Positions 17,857-26,626 of a stretch of DNA of 64,000 nucleotides are shown here, in pieces. Under the pieces are notes generated by a model that saw only the letters and a program-made list of their open reading frames with translations, had not been told where the DNA came from and did no database searches. This DNA is from CAG-791 sp002449595 (GTDB taxonomy: Bacteria; Bacillota; Clostridia; Lachnospirales; Lachnospiraceae). The translations under genes were made by a program, and so were the position numbers. Positions within the stretch are counted from its first letter, which is position 1, and each line of letters starts with the position of its first letter. The stretch spans positions 41,537 to 105,536 of the forward strand of contig CAMNHV010000003.1 of assembly GCA_946539855.1 (NCBI GenBank). Reading direction: 5' to 3'.

Positions 17857-20337
17857 TTACAGGAACCGCCCCGTGACGCTCTCCTCACACGCCCGGATCT
17901 CCTCCGGCGTGCCGCACGCGACGATCCTTCCTCCCGCCGCTCCGCCGCCGGGACCCATGTCGATGCAGTAGTCCGCGCTGCGGATGACGTCGAGGTCGTG
18001 CTCGATGACGATCACCGTCGCGCCGTTGTCGAGGAGCGACTGGAACACGTTCAGGAGCGAGCGGACGTCCAGCGGATGCAGCCCGATCGTCGGCTCGTCG
18101 AAGACGAACACCGCGTCCGTCTGCAGCCTTCCCATCTCGCTCGCGAGCTTGAGGCGCTGCGCCTCGCCGCCCGACAAGGAGGGCGTCTCCTCCCCGAGCG
18201 TGAGATACCCGATCCCGAGGCTCTGGAGCACCTCGAGGCGGGACCTGACGTTTTTCATATCAGAGCAGAAGGACAAAGCGTTATTCACGTCCATATCCAT
18301 CAGCTCCGGGAGAGACTTCGCCTCGCCGCCCTTGTTCACGTGACGGACGCCGTAGGCCGCCTTCGCGTAGCGCGAGCCGTGGCAGTCCGGGCACGGGACG
18401 TCCACATCCGGCAGGAACTGCACGTCGAGGCTGATGACGCCGGTCCCGTCGCAGACAGGACACCGCAGCTTCCCCGTATTATAGGAAAAGTCGCCCGCCT
18501 TGTACCCCTTCGCCTTCGCTTCCTTCGTCCGCGCGTAGATCTTGCGCAGCTCGTCGTGCACGTTCGCGTACGTCGCGACCGTGGAGCGCACGTTGATGCC
18601 GATCGGCGTCGCGTCGATGAGCTTCACGTGCCCGATGCCCGGCGCCGAGATCTCTTCGACGTGTGCGGGCATCTTCTTGCCCTCCGTGAGCGCTTCCAGC
18701 GCGGGCACGAGGCTCTCGAGGATCATCGTCGTCTTGCCGGAGCCGGAGACGCCCGTGACGACCGTCAGCCTTCCCTTGGGTATCCGGACTTCCAGGGGCT
18801 TCACCGTGTGGATCTCCCCCGTCTTCATAACGATTTCGCCATCGGAGAAAAGCGTTTCCGCCCCGCATCCCGTCCTTGGCCCATCCACAGGCTCATCCGT
18901 CAGGAACGGCCCGATCCGGCTCTCTTTCCGGCTCCGGATCTCCTCCACCGTTCCCTCCGCGATCACGGTTCCGCCAGACGCGCCGGCGTCCGGCCCCATC
19001 TCGATGATCCAGTCCGCGCCGCTAAGAATCTGGGCGTCGTGGTCGACGAGGATCACGGAATTGCCGTCCGCGACGAGGTCGTCCATGACGCCTCTTAGTC
19101 CTGTGATATTGGCCGGGTGCAGGCCGATCGACGGCTCATCCAGCACGTAGAGCACGCCGGTCGTCCGGTTGCGGACCGCCCGCGCGAGCTGCATTCTCTG
19201 CCGCTCCCCTGTGGAAAGCGTCGAGGCGGCGCGGTCGATCGTCAGGTAGGAGAGCCCGAGGTCCGTCAGCCGCTTCGCGACCGTAAAGAACGACTCACAG
19301 ATGCTCTTCGCCATCGGCCGCATCTCTTCCGGAAGGGAAGCCGGGACGCCCTCTACCCATTCCGTGAGGTCCTTCAGCGTCATCTCGCAGGCTTCCGCGA
19401 GCGAGATCCCGCGCAGGCGCGGCGCACGCGCGGCATCGGAGAGCCGCGTCCCGCCGCAGTCCGGGCAGACGTCTTCCTTCAGGAATTTCTCGACCCGCTT
19501 CATTCCCTTTTCATCTTTGACTTTGGAGAGGGCGTTCTCGACGGTGTAGACCGCATTGAAATAAGTGAAGTCCAGCTCGCCGGCCGCGCCGCTCGTCCGG
19601 TTCTGGTAGATCATGTGATGCTTGACGGCGGGACCACGGAAGACTAAATCTCTCTCCTTCTGCGTGAGATCCTTAAACGGGACGTCCGTCCGCACGCCGA
19701 GCTCCCGCGCGATGTCCTTCATCAGGGACCACATCAGCGTCTGCCAGGGAAGCACCGCTCCCTCGTCGATCGTGAGGGATTCATCCGGCACGAGCGTCGT
19801 CTCATCGACGGTCCGGATCGTTCCCGTGCCGCCGCAGCGCCGGCAGGCGCCCTGGCTGTTGAATGCCAGCTCCTCCGCGCCCGGCCCGTAGAACTGCTCC
19901 CCGCACTCGGGGCAGACGATCGGCAATTCTGCCGCAACGTTCAGGCTCGGCGGCGCGTAGTGCCCGTTCGGGCACCGGTGGCTCCCGAGCCTGGAAAACA
20001 TCAGTCTCAGGCTGTTTAAAAGTTCCGTTCCCGTGCCGAAGGTCGAGCGGATGCCCGGAAGCCCGGGGCGCTGCCTGAGCGCGAGCGCCGCCGGCACGTA
20101 CCGCACCTCGTCCACGTCCGCCTTCGCGGCCTGCGTCATGCGCCGCCTCGTGTAGGTCGAGAGAGACTCAAGGTACCTTCTCGACCCCTCGGCATACAGC
20201 ACGCCGAGGGCCAGCGACGACTTGCCCGAGCCGGACACGCCGGCGATGCCGACGATCTTCCCGAGCGGGATGTCTACGTCAATGTTTTTAAGATTGTGGA
20301 CCCGCGCGCCGCGGACCCGCATCTTCTCCGGCGCCAT
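17857..20337 (-). CDS. UvrA paralogue (UvrA2-type tandem ABC ATPase)
   Basis: An 826-residue protein with two ABC ATPase halves: Walker A GVSGSGKSSLA near residue 30 and GVSGSGKTTMI in the second half; signature motifs LSTGERQRMQLARAV and LSGGEAQRLKLASEM. Two zinc modules are visible (CPECGEQF...CRRCGGTG and CPVCDGTG...CPDCHGSRY). It is about 110 residues shorter than UvrA, and no UvrB-binding region is apparent, as in class II UvrA proteins linked to drug or DNA-adduct tolerance. The start MAPEKMRVRGA shares one base with the stop of the GH3 gene; the longer frame upstream is a shadow. Confidence 0.85.
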   Translation of the reverse strand: MAPEKMRVRGARVHNLKNIDVDIPLGKIVGIAGVSGSGKSSLALGVLYAEGSRRYLESLSTYTRRRMTQAAKADVDEVRYVPAALALRQRPGLPGIRSTFGTGTELLNSLRLMFSRLGSHRCPNGHYAPPSLNVAAELPIVCPECGEQFYGPGAEELAFNSQGACRRCGGTGTIRTVDETTLVPDESLTIDEGAVLPWQTLMWSLMKDIARELGVRTDVPFKDLTQKERDLVFRGPAVKHHMIYQNRTSGAAGELDFTYFNAVYTVENALSKVKDEKGMKRVEKFLKEDVCPDCGGTRLSDAARAPRLRGISLAEACEMTLKDLTEWVEGVPASLPEEMRPMAKSICESFFTVAKRLTDLGLSYLTIDRAASTLSTGERQRMQLARAVRNRTTGVLYVLDEPSIGLHPANITGLRGVMDDLVADGNSVILVDHDAQILSGADWIIEMGPDAGASGGTVIAEGTVEEIRSRKESRIGPFLTDEPVDGPRTGCGAETLFSDGEIVMKTGEIHTVKPLEVRIPKGRLTVVTGVSGSGKTTMILESLVPALEALTEGKKMPAHVEEISAPGIGHVKLIDATPIGINVRSTVATYANVHDELRKIYARTKEAKAKGYKAGDFSYNTGKLRCPVCDGTGVISLDVQFLPDVDVPCPDCHGSRYAKAAYGVRHVNKGGEAKSLPELMDMDVNNALSFCSDMKNVRSRLEVLQSLGIGYLTLGEETPSLSGGEAQRLKLASEMGRLQTDAVFVFDEPTIGLHPLDVRSLLNVFQSLLDNGATVIVIEHDLDVIRSADYCIDMGPGGGAAGGRIVACGTPEEIRACEESVTGRFL

Positions 20338-22757
20338 CAGCGGATCTTCAGGAGCATCCCGAGGATACGTCCCGCGGCCGTCTCCAGCTGCGCCCTCGAG
20401 ATGACGCCTGCCTCGAGCGCCTTCATGATCCGCTCCGGATAGCCGCAAGGCATGCGCAGGTCGTTGCCCGCCGCCATCTCCTTGTAGTGCTCGCCGAACG
20501 TCCACCAGTCGCTTGTAACCATGCCCCGGAAGTCCCACTCTCCGCGCAGGACGCCGGTCAAAAGGTCGCTGTTTTCCGAAGCTCTCCTACCATTGATGAT
20601 GTTGTAGGACGACATGATCGTCCATGGGTCCGCTTCCTTCACGATCATTTCGAACTGCCGGATGTAGATCTCGCGGATCGCACGCTCCGAAGCCCTGGAA
20701 TCGCTGTTCTTGCGGTTCGTCTCCTTGTTGTTCAGCGCGAAATGCTTGACCGAAGCCGCGGCTCCCATGCTCTGGATGCCGCACACCATCGCGGCGGCCT
20801 GCTTGCCGGTGAGGAAAGGATCCTCCGAATAGTACTCAAAGTTTCTTCCGCAGAGCGGCGTCCTGTGGATATTCACCGCAGGCGTCAGCCAGACGGACAT
20901 GTTGTTCTCGATGAGTTCCTCCGCGCCGGTGCGTCCGATGCGGTACGTCACCTCCGGATCGAAGGTGCAGGCGAGCAGCGTCGCGCAGGGGAAGGCCGTC
21001 GTCGTGAGGCCCGTCTCCTCCTGGAAGCGGACGCCCGCCGGTCCGTCCGCCGTCATGGCGTTCGGGATGCCGAATTTCAGGTTGTTGCCGATGCCGAAGG
21101 TGTTCGCAGGGCCTTTGTTCGGCTGGCCGCCGACGAGCCACGCGAGATCCTCGTCCGTGAGCTGCGCCATGAACTGCTCCATCGTGCAATTGCCTTCGTA
21201 GACGTCGGACAGGATGAACTCCTTCTTCTCCGCGAAGATGTACTGGAAGCGCTCCGTCGCGCGCTGCGCGGTGATCGGGAACTCCATCTCGTTCTCTTTC
21301 TGTTTCCCGAGCGCGCTGTAATCCGTATCATGCGGCTCTCTCTGCGGCAGTTCCTCCCTGGAGCCGTCCGCGCGCAGGCGGTACGGGAGCGAGGTCGGCG
21401 CCGCAAGTTCAGTGCACTGCCTCACGATCACGTCGTCCGCCAGCTCATACGCCTCCGCGGCGTATCTGCCGTCCCGGACGCTCGTGCCCACGAAGAACGT
21501 GTAAGAGCCCTTTTCCAGGATCCATGCAGACTTTTGGATCTTCCCGAGATCGTCGTAGGAAGCCGCGTCTTCCAGGCATACAGGGATGTCGATTTCCTGG
21601 GACTCGCCGGGCGCAAGAAGCCTCGTCTTCCGATATCCGATCAGCTGCTTCGCCGGCTTGCCGAGCACGCCCTGCGGCGCAGTGACATAGACCTGGATGA
21701 CTTCTTTGCCCGCATACGCACCGGTATTTGTGACTGTGACGCAGACCGTGACCGCATGCGCCCCGTCCTGCTTCTCCAGGGCAGGCTCCGACACGCGGAA
21801 CGTGGTATAAGAAAGCCCGTAACCGAACGGGTAGACGACTTTCTGAGCCGCACCCGGGATCGTCTCGAAGTACCGGTATCCGACGTAGATGTCCTCGTAA
21901 TAATTTACATAATCATCTGAATCGAAGAACGTGTCCGCGCTCGGATAGTCCTCCAGGTGTCCCGCGAACGTGTCCGCGAGCTTGCCGGAGGGATTGCCGA
22001 TCCCCATGAGGAGCTCCGCCTCCGCGAGGCCGCCCTCCATGCCGGACTGCCAGGCGAGCAGCGCCGCACCGATCTTCTCCTCGCCGCGGAACCACGAGGT
22101 GTCGACGACACCTCCCACGTTCAGGACGACGATGACCTTGTCAAAAGCATTTTTCACCTTCTCGACCATGGCCTGTTCCGCGTTCGAGAGGTAGAAGTCG
22201 CCGCGCTCAAACAGCGCGTTCTGCTGGTCCACGAAGCCGCCGCGCTCGACGCCCTTGTGCTGCTCCGCGGTGTCGTAGATGCTCTTGCGGTCCCAGCCCT
22301 CGCCGGAGAACCGGCTGATGGAGATGACCGCGGTGTCCGTGAAGACGCGGGCGCGCCGCACGAGCTCGTCCGGCAGCTCCGGCTCCTTCACCATGCCGGG
22401 CGCGATGCCCTCGCCGTACTGCTTCTCCACCTCGCGGCGGTAGAAGGAGACGCCCTCCTCAAACACGCTGACGATACCGCTCAGCTGCGCGAAGCCTTCC
22501 GCGATGTTCCGGACGTACGGGACCGTCACGTCGCCGCTTCCGCCGCCGCCTTTTACGTAGTCGATCGTTCCTTTGCCGAACAGCGCGATCTTGCTGCCTT
22601 CCTTCAGGGGCAGGATGCCCTCGTTCTTTAAGAGGACCATGCCCTCCTTGGCCGCTTCCTTCGAGATGCGGATGTGCTCGGGGGAAGCCGTCACTTTTCC
22701 CTGTCCCTCATACAGCGGAAGATTCGGCTGGTATAACGCTCTCTGCCATTTTCCCAT
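20337..22757 (-). CDS. GH3 beta-glucosidase with permuted domain order
   Basis: An 806-residue glycoside hydrolase family 3 enzyme, probably releasing glucose or xylose from oligosaccharides. The order of domains is reversed from the common form. Residues 30-330 are the alpha/beta sandwich domain (KEGMVLLKNEGILPL, then GGVVDTSW...GMEGGLAEAELLMG), followed by a fibronectin-III-like domain (about 340-440). The TIM barrel is C-terminal, with KHFALNNKETNR and the nucleophile Asp750 in MVTSDWWTFG. This permuted form is known from rumen Clostridia such as Butyrivibrio and Ruminococcus. No signal peptide, so intracellular. Confidence 0.9.
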   Translation of the reverse strand: MGKWQRALYQPNLPLYEGQGKVTASPEHIRISKEAAKEGMVLLKNEGILPLKEGSKIALFGKGTIDYVKGGGGSGDVTVPYVRNIAEGFAQLSGIVSVFEEGVSFYRREVEKQYGEGIAPGMVKEPELPDELVRRARVFTDTAVISISRFSGEGWDRKSIYDTAEQHKGVERGGFVDQQNALFERGDFYLSNAEQAMVEKVKNAFDKVIVVLNVGGVVDTSWFRGEEKIGAALLAWQSGMEGGLAEAELLMGIGNPSGKLADTFAGHLEDYPSADTFFDSDDYVNYYEDIYVGYRYFETIPGAAQKVVYPFGYGLSYTTFRVSEPALEKQDGAHAVTVCVTVTNTGAYAGKEVIQVYVTAPQGVLGKPAKQLIGYRKTRLLAPGESQEIDIPVCLEDAASYDDLGKIQKSAWILEKGSYTFFVGTSVRDGRYAAEAYELADDVIVRQCTELAAPTSLPYRLRADGSREELPQREPHDTDYSALGKQKENEMEFPITAQRATERFQYIFAEKKEFILSDVYEGNCTMEQFMAQLTDEDLAWLVGGQPNKGPANTFGIGNNLKFGIPNAMTADGPAGVRFQEETGLTTTAFPCATLLACTFDPEVTYRIGRTGAEELIENNMSVWLTPAVNIHRTPLCGRNFEYYSEDPFLTGKQAAAMVCGIQSMGAAASVKHFALNNKETNRKNSDSRASERAIREIYIRQFEMIVKEADPWTIMSSYNIINGRRASENSDLLTGVLRGEWDFRGMVTSDWWTFGEHYKEMAAGNDLRMPCGYPERIMKALEAGVISRAQLETAAGRILGMLLKIR

Positions 22758-22831
22758 TGTGATTCTCCGTTCCGGAGCCGCGCGGACTCACGCCGCCGCT
22801 CCCCTTTTGATCCGGCGCCTGCTGCGCCTTT

Positions 22832-23494
22832 TTATGCCTGTGCGAGAAATTTCTCGTAGTACGCGAGGTTCTCCCTGAGGTCCCCGCGGAAGATCGCGGA
22901 GCCGGCGACGAATAAGTTCGCGCCCGCCTCCAGCGCCGTTCCGATCGTTTCCTTCCTGATGCCGCCGTCGACCTCAACGTCGCAGTCCGCACCGCACGCG
23001 CGGATCATCTCCCGCGCCGCACGGATCTTGTCCGTCATCTCCGGAATGTATTTCTGTCCGCCGAAGCCCGGCTCGACCGTCATGACGAGCAGCTGGTCGA
23101 TCTCCGGGAGATACTGCCGGACCGCTTCCACCGGAGTGCCCGGCTTGACGGAGATTCCGACTTTCTTCCCCGCCTTCCGGATCGCGGCGATCACCGTCTC
23201 CGGATCCTCCGCCGCCTCGACGTGGAAGGTGATGATGTCCGCGCCGCAGTCGGCAAACGTCTGGATATAGCGGATCGGATCCACGATCATCAGGTGCACG
23301 TCGAAGACCATCCCGGACTCCTTCCGGATGCTCTCGATCACCGGCATTCCCATGGAGATCTGCGGCACGAACAGCCCGTCCATGACGTCGATGTGGAGGT
23401 ACGATACGCCGCAGTCCTCGATGACCCGGAGCTGCTCCCCGAGCCGGTTAAAGTCCGCCGCCAGGATGGACGGCGCCATCTGCGGCTTATTCAT
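22832..23494 (-). CDS. rpe: Ribulose-phosphate 3-epimerase
   Basis: Interconverts ribulose 5-phosphate and xylulose 5-phosphate. The 220-residue TIM barrel has the family motifs MAPSILAADFNRLG, LHIDVMDGLFVP and VEPGFGGQ, plus DVEVDGGI near the C-terminus. The start MNKPQMAPS is chosen over upstream codons because it aligns with the family; it overlaps the end of rpiB by 8 bp. The pair rpiB-rpe forms a pentose-phosphate unit. Confidence 0.94.
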   Translation of the reverse strand: MNKPQMAPSILAADFNRLGEQLRVIEDCGVSYLHIDVMDGLFVPQISMGMPVIESIRKESGMVFDVHLMIVDPIRYIQTFADCGADIITFHVEAAEDPETVIAAIRKAGKKVGISVKPGTPVEAVRQYLPEIDQLLVMTVEPGFGGQKYIPEMTDKIRAAREMIRACGADCDVEVDGGIRKETIGTALEAGANLFVAGSAIFRGDLRENLAYYEKFLAQA

Positions 23495-23930
23495 GGCTCT
23501 CCATCGCGGCGATCTTGCCGATCCTGCGCGCGTGCTTCTCCAGTCCGGAAAACGCCGTGTCAAGGAACGTATCGACGACGTCCATCGCGACGTTCTCCCC
23601 GATGACGCCGGCGCCGATCGCCAGTACGTTCGCGTCGTTGTGCTCCCTCGTCAGCCGCGCACAGGTGACGTCCGTGCAGAGCGCGCAGCGGATCCCCTTC
23701 ACCTTGTTCGCGATGATCGAGACGCCGATCCCTGTCGTGCAGACGACGATGCCCTTCTCACACTCGCCGGATGCGACGGCGAGCGCCGCGGGGCCCGCGT
23801 AATCCGGATAGTCGCAGGAATCCAGGCCGTGGCAGCCGAAATCCCGGTATTCGTCCCCTCTCTCCTCGAGGTGCTTTTTGATCAGTTCCTTCAGGCGGTA
23901 TCCGCCGTGATCGCTTGCGATCGCTATCAT
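23487..23930 (-). CDS. rpiB: Ribose-5-phosphate isomerase B
   Basis: Interconverts ribose 5-phosphate and ribulose 5-phosphate. The 147-residue protein starts with IAIASDHGGYRLKE and has GIVVCTTGIGVSIIANKVKGIRCALCTD, where the Cys in VVCTTGIG is the general base, and the NVLAIGAGVIG strand. It matches RpiB/LacAB family length. GGAG lies a few bases before the ATG. It overlaps rpe by 8 bp and follows a terminator that closes the DUF362 gene. Confidence 0.94.
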   Translation of the reverse strand: MIAIASDHGGYRLKELIKKHLEERGDEYRDFGCHGLDSCDYPDYAGPAALAVASGECEKGIVVCTTGIGVSIIANKVKGIRCALCTDVTCARLTREHNDANVLAIGAGVIGENVAMDVVDTFLDTAFSGLEKHARRIGKIAAMESHE

Positions 23931-24044
23931 TGCACTCCTCCAGTCCGGGCCGGCGCGGCTCCCTCAGCCTCTGCCGCCCTGCCATAAGTGATTATGTTAT
24001 CCCTGTTAAAAATGTTATCTTCCCGCATCAGGCGGGTCAAGTCC

Positions 24045-24087
24045 AAAAAGGGACCGGGCCCGGGTGCTGCCCCTGGTCCGGTCCTTT
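24045..24087 (-). terminator. Rho-independent terminator after the DUF362 gene
   Basis: On the minus strand a GC-rich hairpin (AAAGGACCGG ... CCGGTCCCTTT, one bulged base, with further CCC/GGG pairing inside) is followed by a run of T. It lies about 80 bases past the DUF362 stop and before the rpiB start. The A run on the other flank would let it work in both directions. Confidence 0.6.
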
Positions 24088-24165
24088 CTTAAATCTCATG
24101 AATGCCTGATAAACTGCCGGCTCGCGATTCGGGTCCTGTCAGATCAGATCCGCCCTTCCGTCAGC

Positions 24166-25194
24166 TTAGTCGTACTGGTTCGAGCCCGCGAACGGATGCG
24201 CCGCTTCCGCCGCCTTCGCAGCGTCGATGCGGACGTCGCCGTTGTCGATGTCGATCAGGACGTACTTGTCGTTGCCCATGCCCATCTCCTTCATGTAGGA
24301 GAGCTGGCGCAGGCCGTGCCTGGAAGTCATGCGCTCGATGAGGTCCTTGTTGTCCTTGTCAGCCAGCGAGTACACGATGTCGACGCAGGCGCTGTCGATC
24401 GCCAGGATATCAAGGGAGGCGAGGATGCCTACGTCAGGCGTGACGACCGGCTGTGCGCCGATGCCTTCGCAGTCGCAGGAGACGGACATGTTGCGCATCA
24501 CGTTGATGTAGCTGACGTGCTTGCCGAAGTGGCCGATCGTTCCCTTCGTGGACTCGGAGATCTTCTCCATCAGTTCCTCTTCGAGGGTATCGAAAACGAA
24601 CTTGCCGGACGCGTTTGCGTCATGGGAGTGGATCTGCGCCTTGCCGACGCGGCCGTCCGCGCAGCCGATGCCGATGTTCTTGTTGGAGCCGCCGAAGCCG
24701 CCCTGGACATGGCCCTTGAAGTGGGTCAGCGCGAGCAGGGAATCATAGTTCTTCATGTGGCTGCCGACGCCGATGGTCTCGAACCATCTGCCGCCCTCGA
24801 CGGGATAGTTGTCCACGCCGTCCTCATCCATGATGTCGACCGTGGTCCACTTGTCCCAGCCGTTCTTCTTCAGGGTCTCCCTGTGCTGCTCGGTGGTGAA
24901 GCGGTCGCCGTCGTAGTAGGTGTTGGTCTCTACGATCGCGCCGTCCTGGATCTCGTTCTCAAAGAACTCTTTTACCCATGCGGGCGGAATGATATTGGGG
25001 CCCATCGGCTCGCCGGTGTGGCACTTGACCGCGATCTTGCCGACCAGGTTCGCTTTGACTCTCTGATAGATCTTCCGGATGCCTTCGGGAGAGATATCCC
25101 TTGTAAAGTAAACGATCGACTCGTTGCCTGTGCGGGCGTCATACGGGACGTACTGATTGCCGCCGGTCCCCGGAACAATTTTTACGTTGGACAT
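24166..25194 (-). CDS. DUF362 domain protein
   Basis: A 342-residue protein of the DUF362 family, taken from MSNVKIVPG; the open frame extends 12 codons further. Visible conserved stretches: KIAVKCHTGEPMGPNIIPPAWVKE, HFKGHVQGGFGGSNKNIGIG and a Cys-containing SVSCDCEGIGAQPVVTPDVGILASLDILAIDSACVD. Relatives sometimes carry a C-terminal ferredoxin; none is present here. Biochemical role is not known. It is transcribed alone, divergent from the alcohol dehydrogenase operon, with its own promoter and a structured leader. Confidence 0.8.
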   Translation of the reverse strand: MSNVKIVPGTGGNQYVPYDARTGNESIVYFTRDISPEGIRKIYQRVKANLVGKIAVKCHTGEPMGPNIIPPAWVKEFFENEIQDGAIVETNTYYDGDRFTTEQHRETLKKNGWDKWTTVDIMDEDGVDNYPVEGGRWFETIGVGSHMKNYDSLLALTHFKGHVQGGFGGSNKNIGIGCADGRVGKAQIHSHDANASGKFVFDTLEEELMEKISESTKGTIGHFGKHVSYINVMRNMSVSCDCEGIGAQPVVTPDVGILASLDILAIDSACVDIVYSLADKDNKDLIERMTSRHGLRQLSYMKEMGMGNDKYVLIDIDNGDVRIDAAKAAEAAHPFAGSNQYD

Positions 25195-25230
25195 TCTGCA
25201 TCCTCCTGCTTCTTCTGAATTCTGAAACAA

Positions 25231-25343
25231 ACGCCACTGTCGTAAGCTTTTCGCGGCGTGCTCCGCTTCGGAGCCCTACGATAGATTCGAAGACCGGTGT
25301 CCGGGTGAGGTATCCCCCAGGGGGGCATCAGTCTTTTGCAGAT
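25231..25343 (-). promoter_or_regulatory. Structured 5' leader of the DUF362 gene, candidate cis-regulatory RNA
   Basis: Transcript from the promoter at 25344-25370 would fold into several helices: AAGAC/GTCTT enclosing two short hairpins (CCCCC-GGGGG and CCGG-ACA-CCGG), then CGTA/TACG enclosing GCTCC-GAAGC-GGAGC. It does not match a riboswitch class I can name. On the opposite strand, 25233-25239 reads GCCACTG and 25290-25306 resembles the B12 box of cobalamin riboswitches, but the 5' half of that riboswitch is absent. Confidence 0.35.
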
Positions 25344-25370
25344 ATTATACTATGAAAACTTTGTGGACAA
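25344..25370 (-). promoter_or_regulatory. Predicted promoter of the DUF362 gene
   Basis: A perfect TATAAT at 25344-25349 (minus strand) with TTGTCC 15 bp upstream. The -35 region overlaps a perfect dyad TTTGTCCACAAA, which could be an operator. The spacing is short, so the exact -35 is uncertain. Confidence 0.5.
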
Positions 25371-25478
25371 AATACCTGTTTGCTTTTTGCAGAGGTATTT
25401 TTTTGTCATCCGCTTTCCGCTGAAAAGGGCGCTCTTTCTCGCCATATGAGTACAAAAAAGTGTATTATTATTACTGTA

Positions 25479-25501
25479 GTTTCATTAAGCTAATTTGAAA
25501 C
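25479..25501. promoter_or_regulatory. Dyad-symmetric candidate operator upstream of the polyol operon
   Basis: GTTTCA and TGAAAC form perfect 6-bp arms separated by 11 bp in an AT-rich stretch, about 57 bp before the alcohol dehydrogenase start. The surrounding 25371-25557 is AT-rich and holds the RBS AGAGAGGA but no promoter that I can place with confidence. Confidence 0.35.
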
Positions 25502-25557
25502 TTCTTTCAGCAAAACCATCCTGTCGGAAAACAATTTACAGAGAGGAATAAAAAAGC

Positions 25558-26574
25558 ATGAAAGCAGTCAGAATCGAAGCGCCGGGCAGAATGCACCTGG
25601 TCGAGGCGGATATTCCCGTCCCGCCGGCCGGCTTTGCCCGCATCAAAGTGAAAGCCGCCGCCATCTGCGCGACGGACCTGGAAGTCATCGACGCGAAGAT
25701 CCCCGCGAACTATCCGCTGATCCCCGGCCACGAGTGGAGCGGCATTGTCGACGCGGTCGGCGATCCCGAGGACGAGCACTGGGTCGGCAAGGCGGTCGTC
25801 GGAAGCAACGACGTGATCTGCCGCAAGTGCCCTGCCTGCCTGCGCGGCGAGTGGCGCTACTGCGAACACTTCGAGGAGATCGGCTTCCGCCGCGACGGCG
25901 CGTACTCCGAGTACTTCCTCGTCCCGGTCTACGGGCTCTCCGAGAAGCCGGAGCACGTCTCCTTCGAGCACGCCGCGCTCTGCGAGCCGCTCGGCGTCGC
26001 CCTCGGCACGATGAAGAAGGCACACGCGAAGTTCGGGCAGACGCTCCTCATCATCGGCGCCGGCTCGATCGGCCTGTGCACGCTCGCCGTCGGGCGCGCG
26101 ATGGGCATGCGCCGCATCGTCGTCGCCGCCTCTTCGGAGAAGCGTCTCGGCATCGCGAAACAGATGGGCGCGTACGCGACGGTCGCGACCGACAAGGAAG
26201 ACCTGGAAGAAGTCATTAAGAAATACCACCCGGACGGCACCGACGTCGTCGTCGACGCGACCGGCATCGAGACCTGCGTGCAGCAGTCCCTCCGCATCGC
26301 GAGAAAGGGCGGCACGGTCGTCCTCGAGGGCTACGGCCGCGGGAGGATCATGAACATCCGCATGGACGACATCCACATCAAGAACCTCAAGGTCATCGGC
26401 GCCGGCAACAACTGGAACATGCACAGCACGGCGATCTCCCTGATCGCGGACGGCGTCATCGACCTGACGCCCATGATCTCCGCGAAGCTCCGCCTCGAGG
26501 ACTTCGAGCAGGGCATCGAGATGGCGAGAAAGCGTCCTGAGGGATTCGTAAAGGCACTGTTCATCAATGATTGA
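25558..26574 (+). CDS. Zinc-dependent alcohol (polyol) dehydrogenase
   Basis: Medium-chain dehydrogenase/reductase, 338 residues. The catalytic zinc site is marked by Cys in AAICATDLEV and by GHEWSGIVDAVG; the structural zinc by CRKCPACLRGEWRYC; the NAD-binding turn by IIGAGSIGLCTL. It resembles sorbitol / L-threonine dehydrogenases and likely oxidises a polyol or sugar alcohol. It opens a plus-strand operon with an FGGY kinase and two mannitol-dehydrogenase-like genes, and stops about 50 bp before the kinase start. RBS AGAGAGGA lies upstream of the ATG. Confidence 0.9.
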   Translation: MKAVRIEAPGRMHLVEADIPVPPAGFARIKVKAAAICATDLEVIDAKIPANYPLIPGHEWSGIVDAVGDPEDEHWVGKAVVGSNDVICRKCPACLRGEWRYCEHFEEIGFRRDGAYSEYFLVPVYGLSEKPEHVSFEHAALCEPLGVALGTMKKAHAKFGQTLLIIGAGSIGLCTLAVGRAMGMRRIVVAASSEKRLGIAKQMGAYATVATDKEDLEEVIKKYHPDGTDVVVDATGIETCVQQSLRIARKGGTVVLEGYGRGRIMNIRMDDIHIKNLKVIGAGNNWNMHSTAISLIADGVIDLTPMISAKLRLEDFEQGIEMARKRPEGFVKALFIND

Positions 26575-26626
26575 TCCGGGCCGCGGCGCGGCAGCATCGC
26601 CGCGCCCGGCTCTCCGGGAGCTGAGC

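Noticed and set aside
25233..25306. Functional cobalamin riboswitch on the plus strand
   Set aside because: Only the 3'-half motifs are vaguely matched; the upstream core (GGGAA ... GGTGAAAATCC) is missing and the plausible promoter runs the other way.
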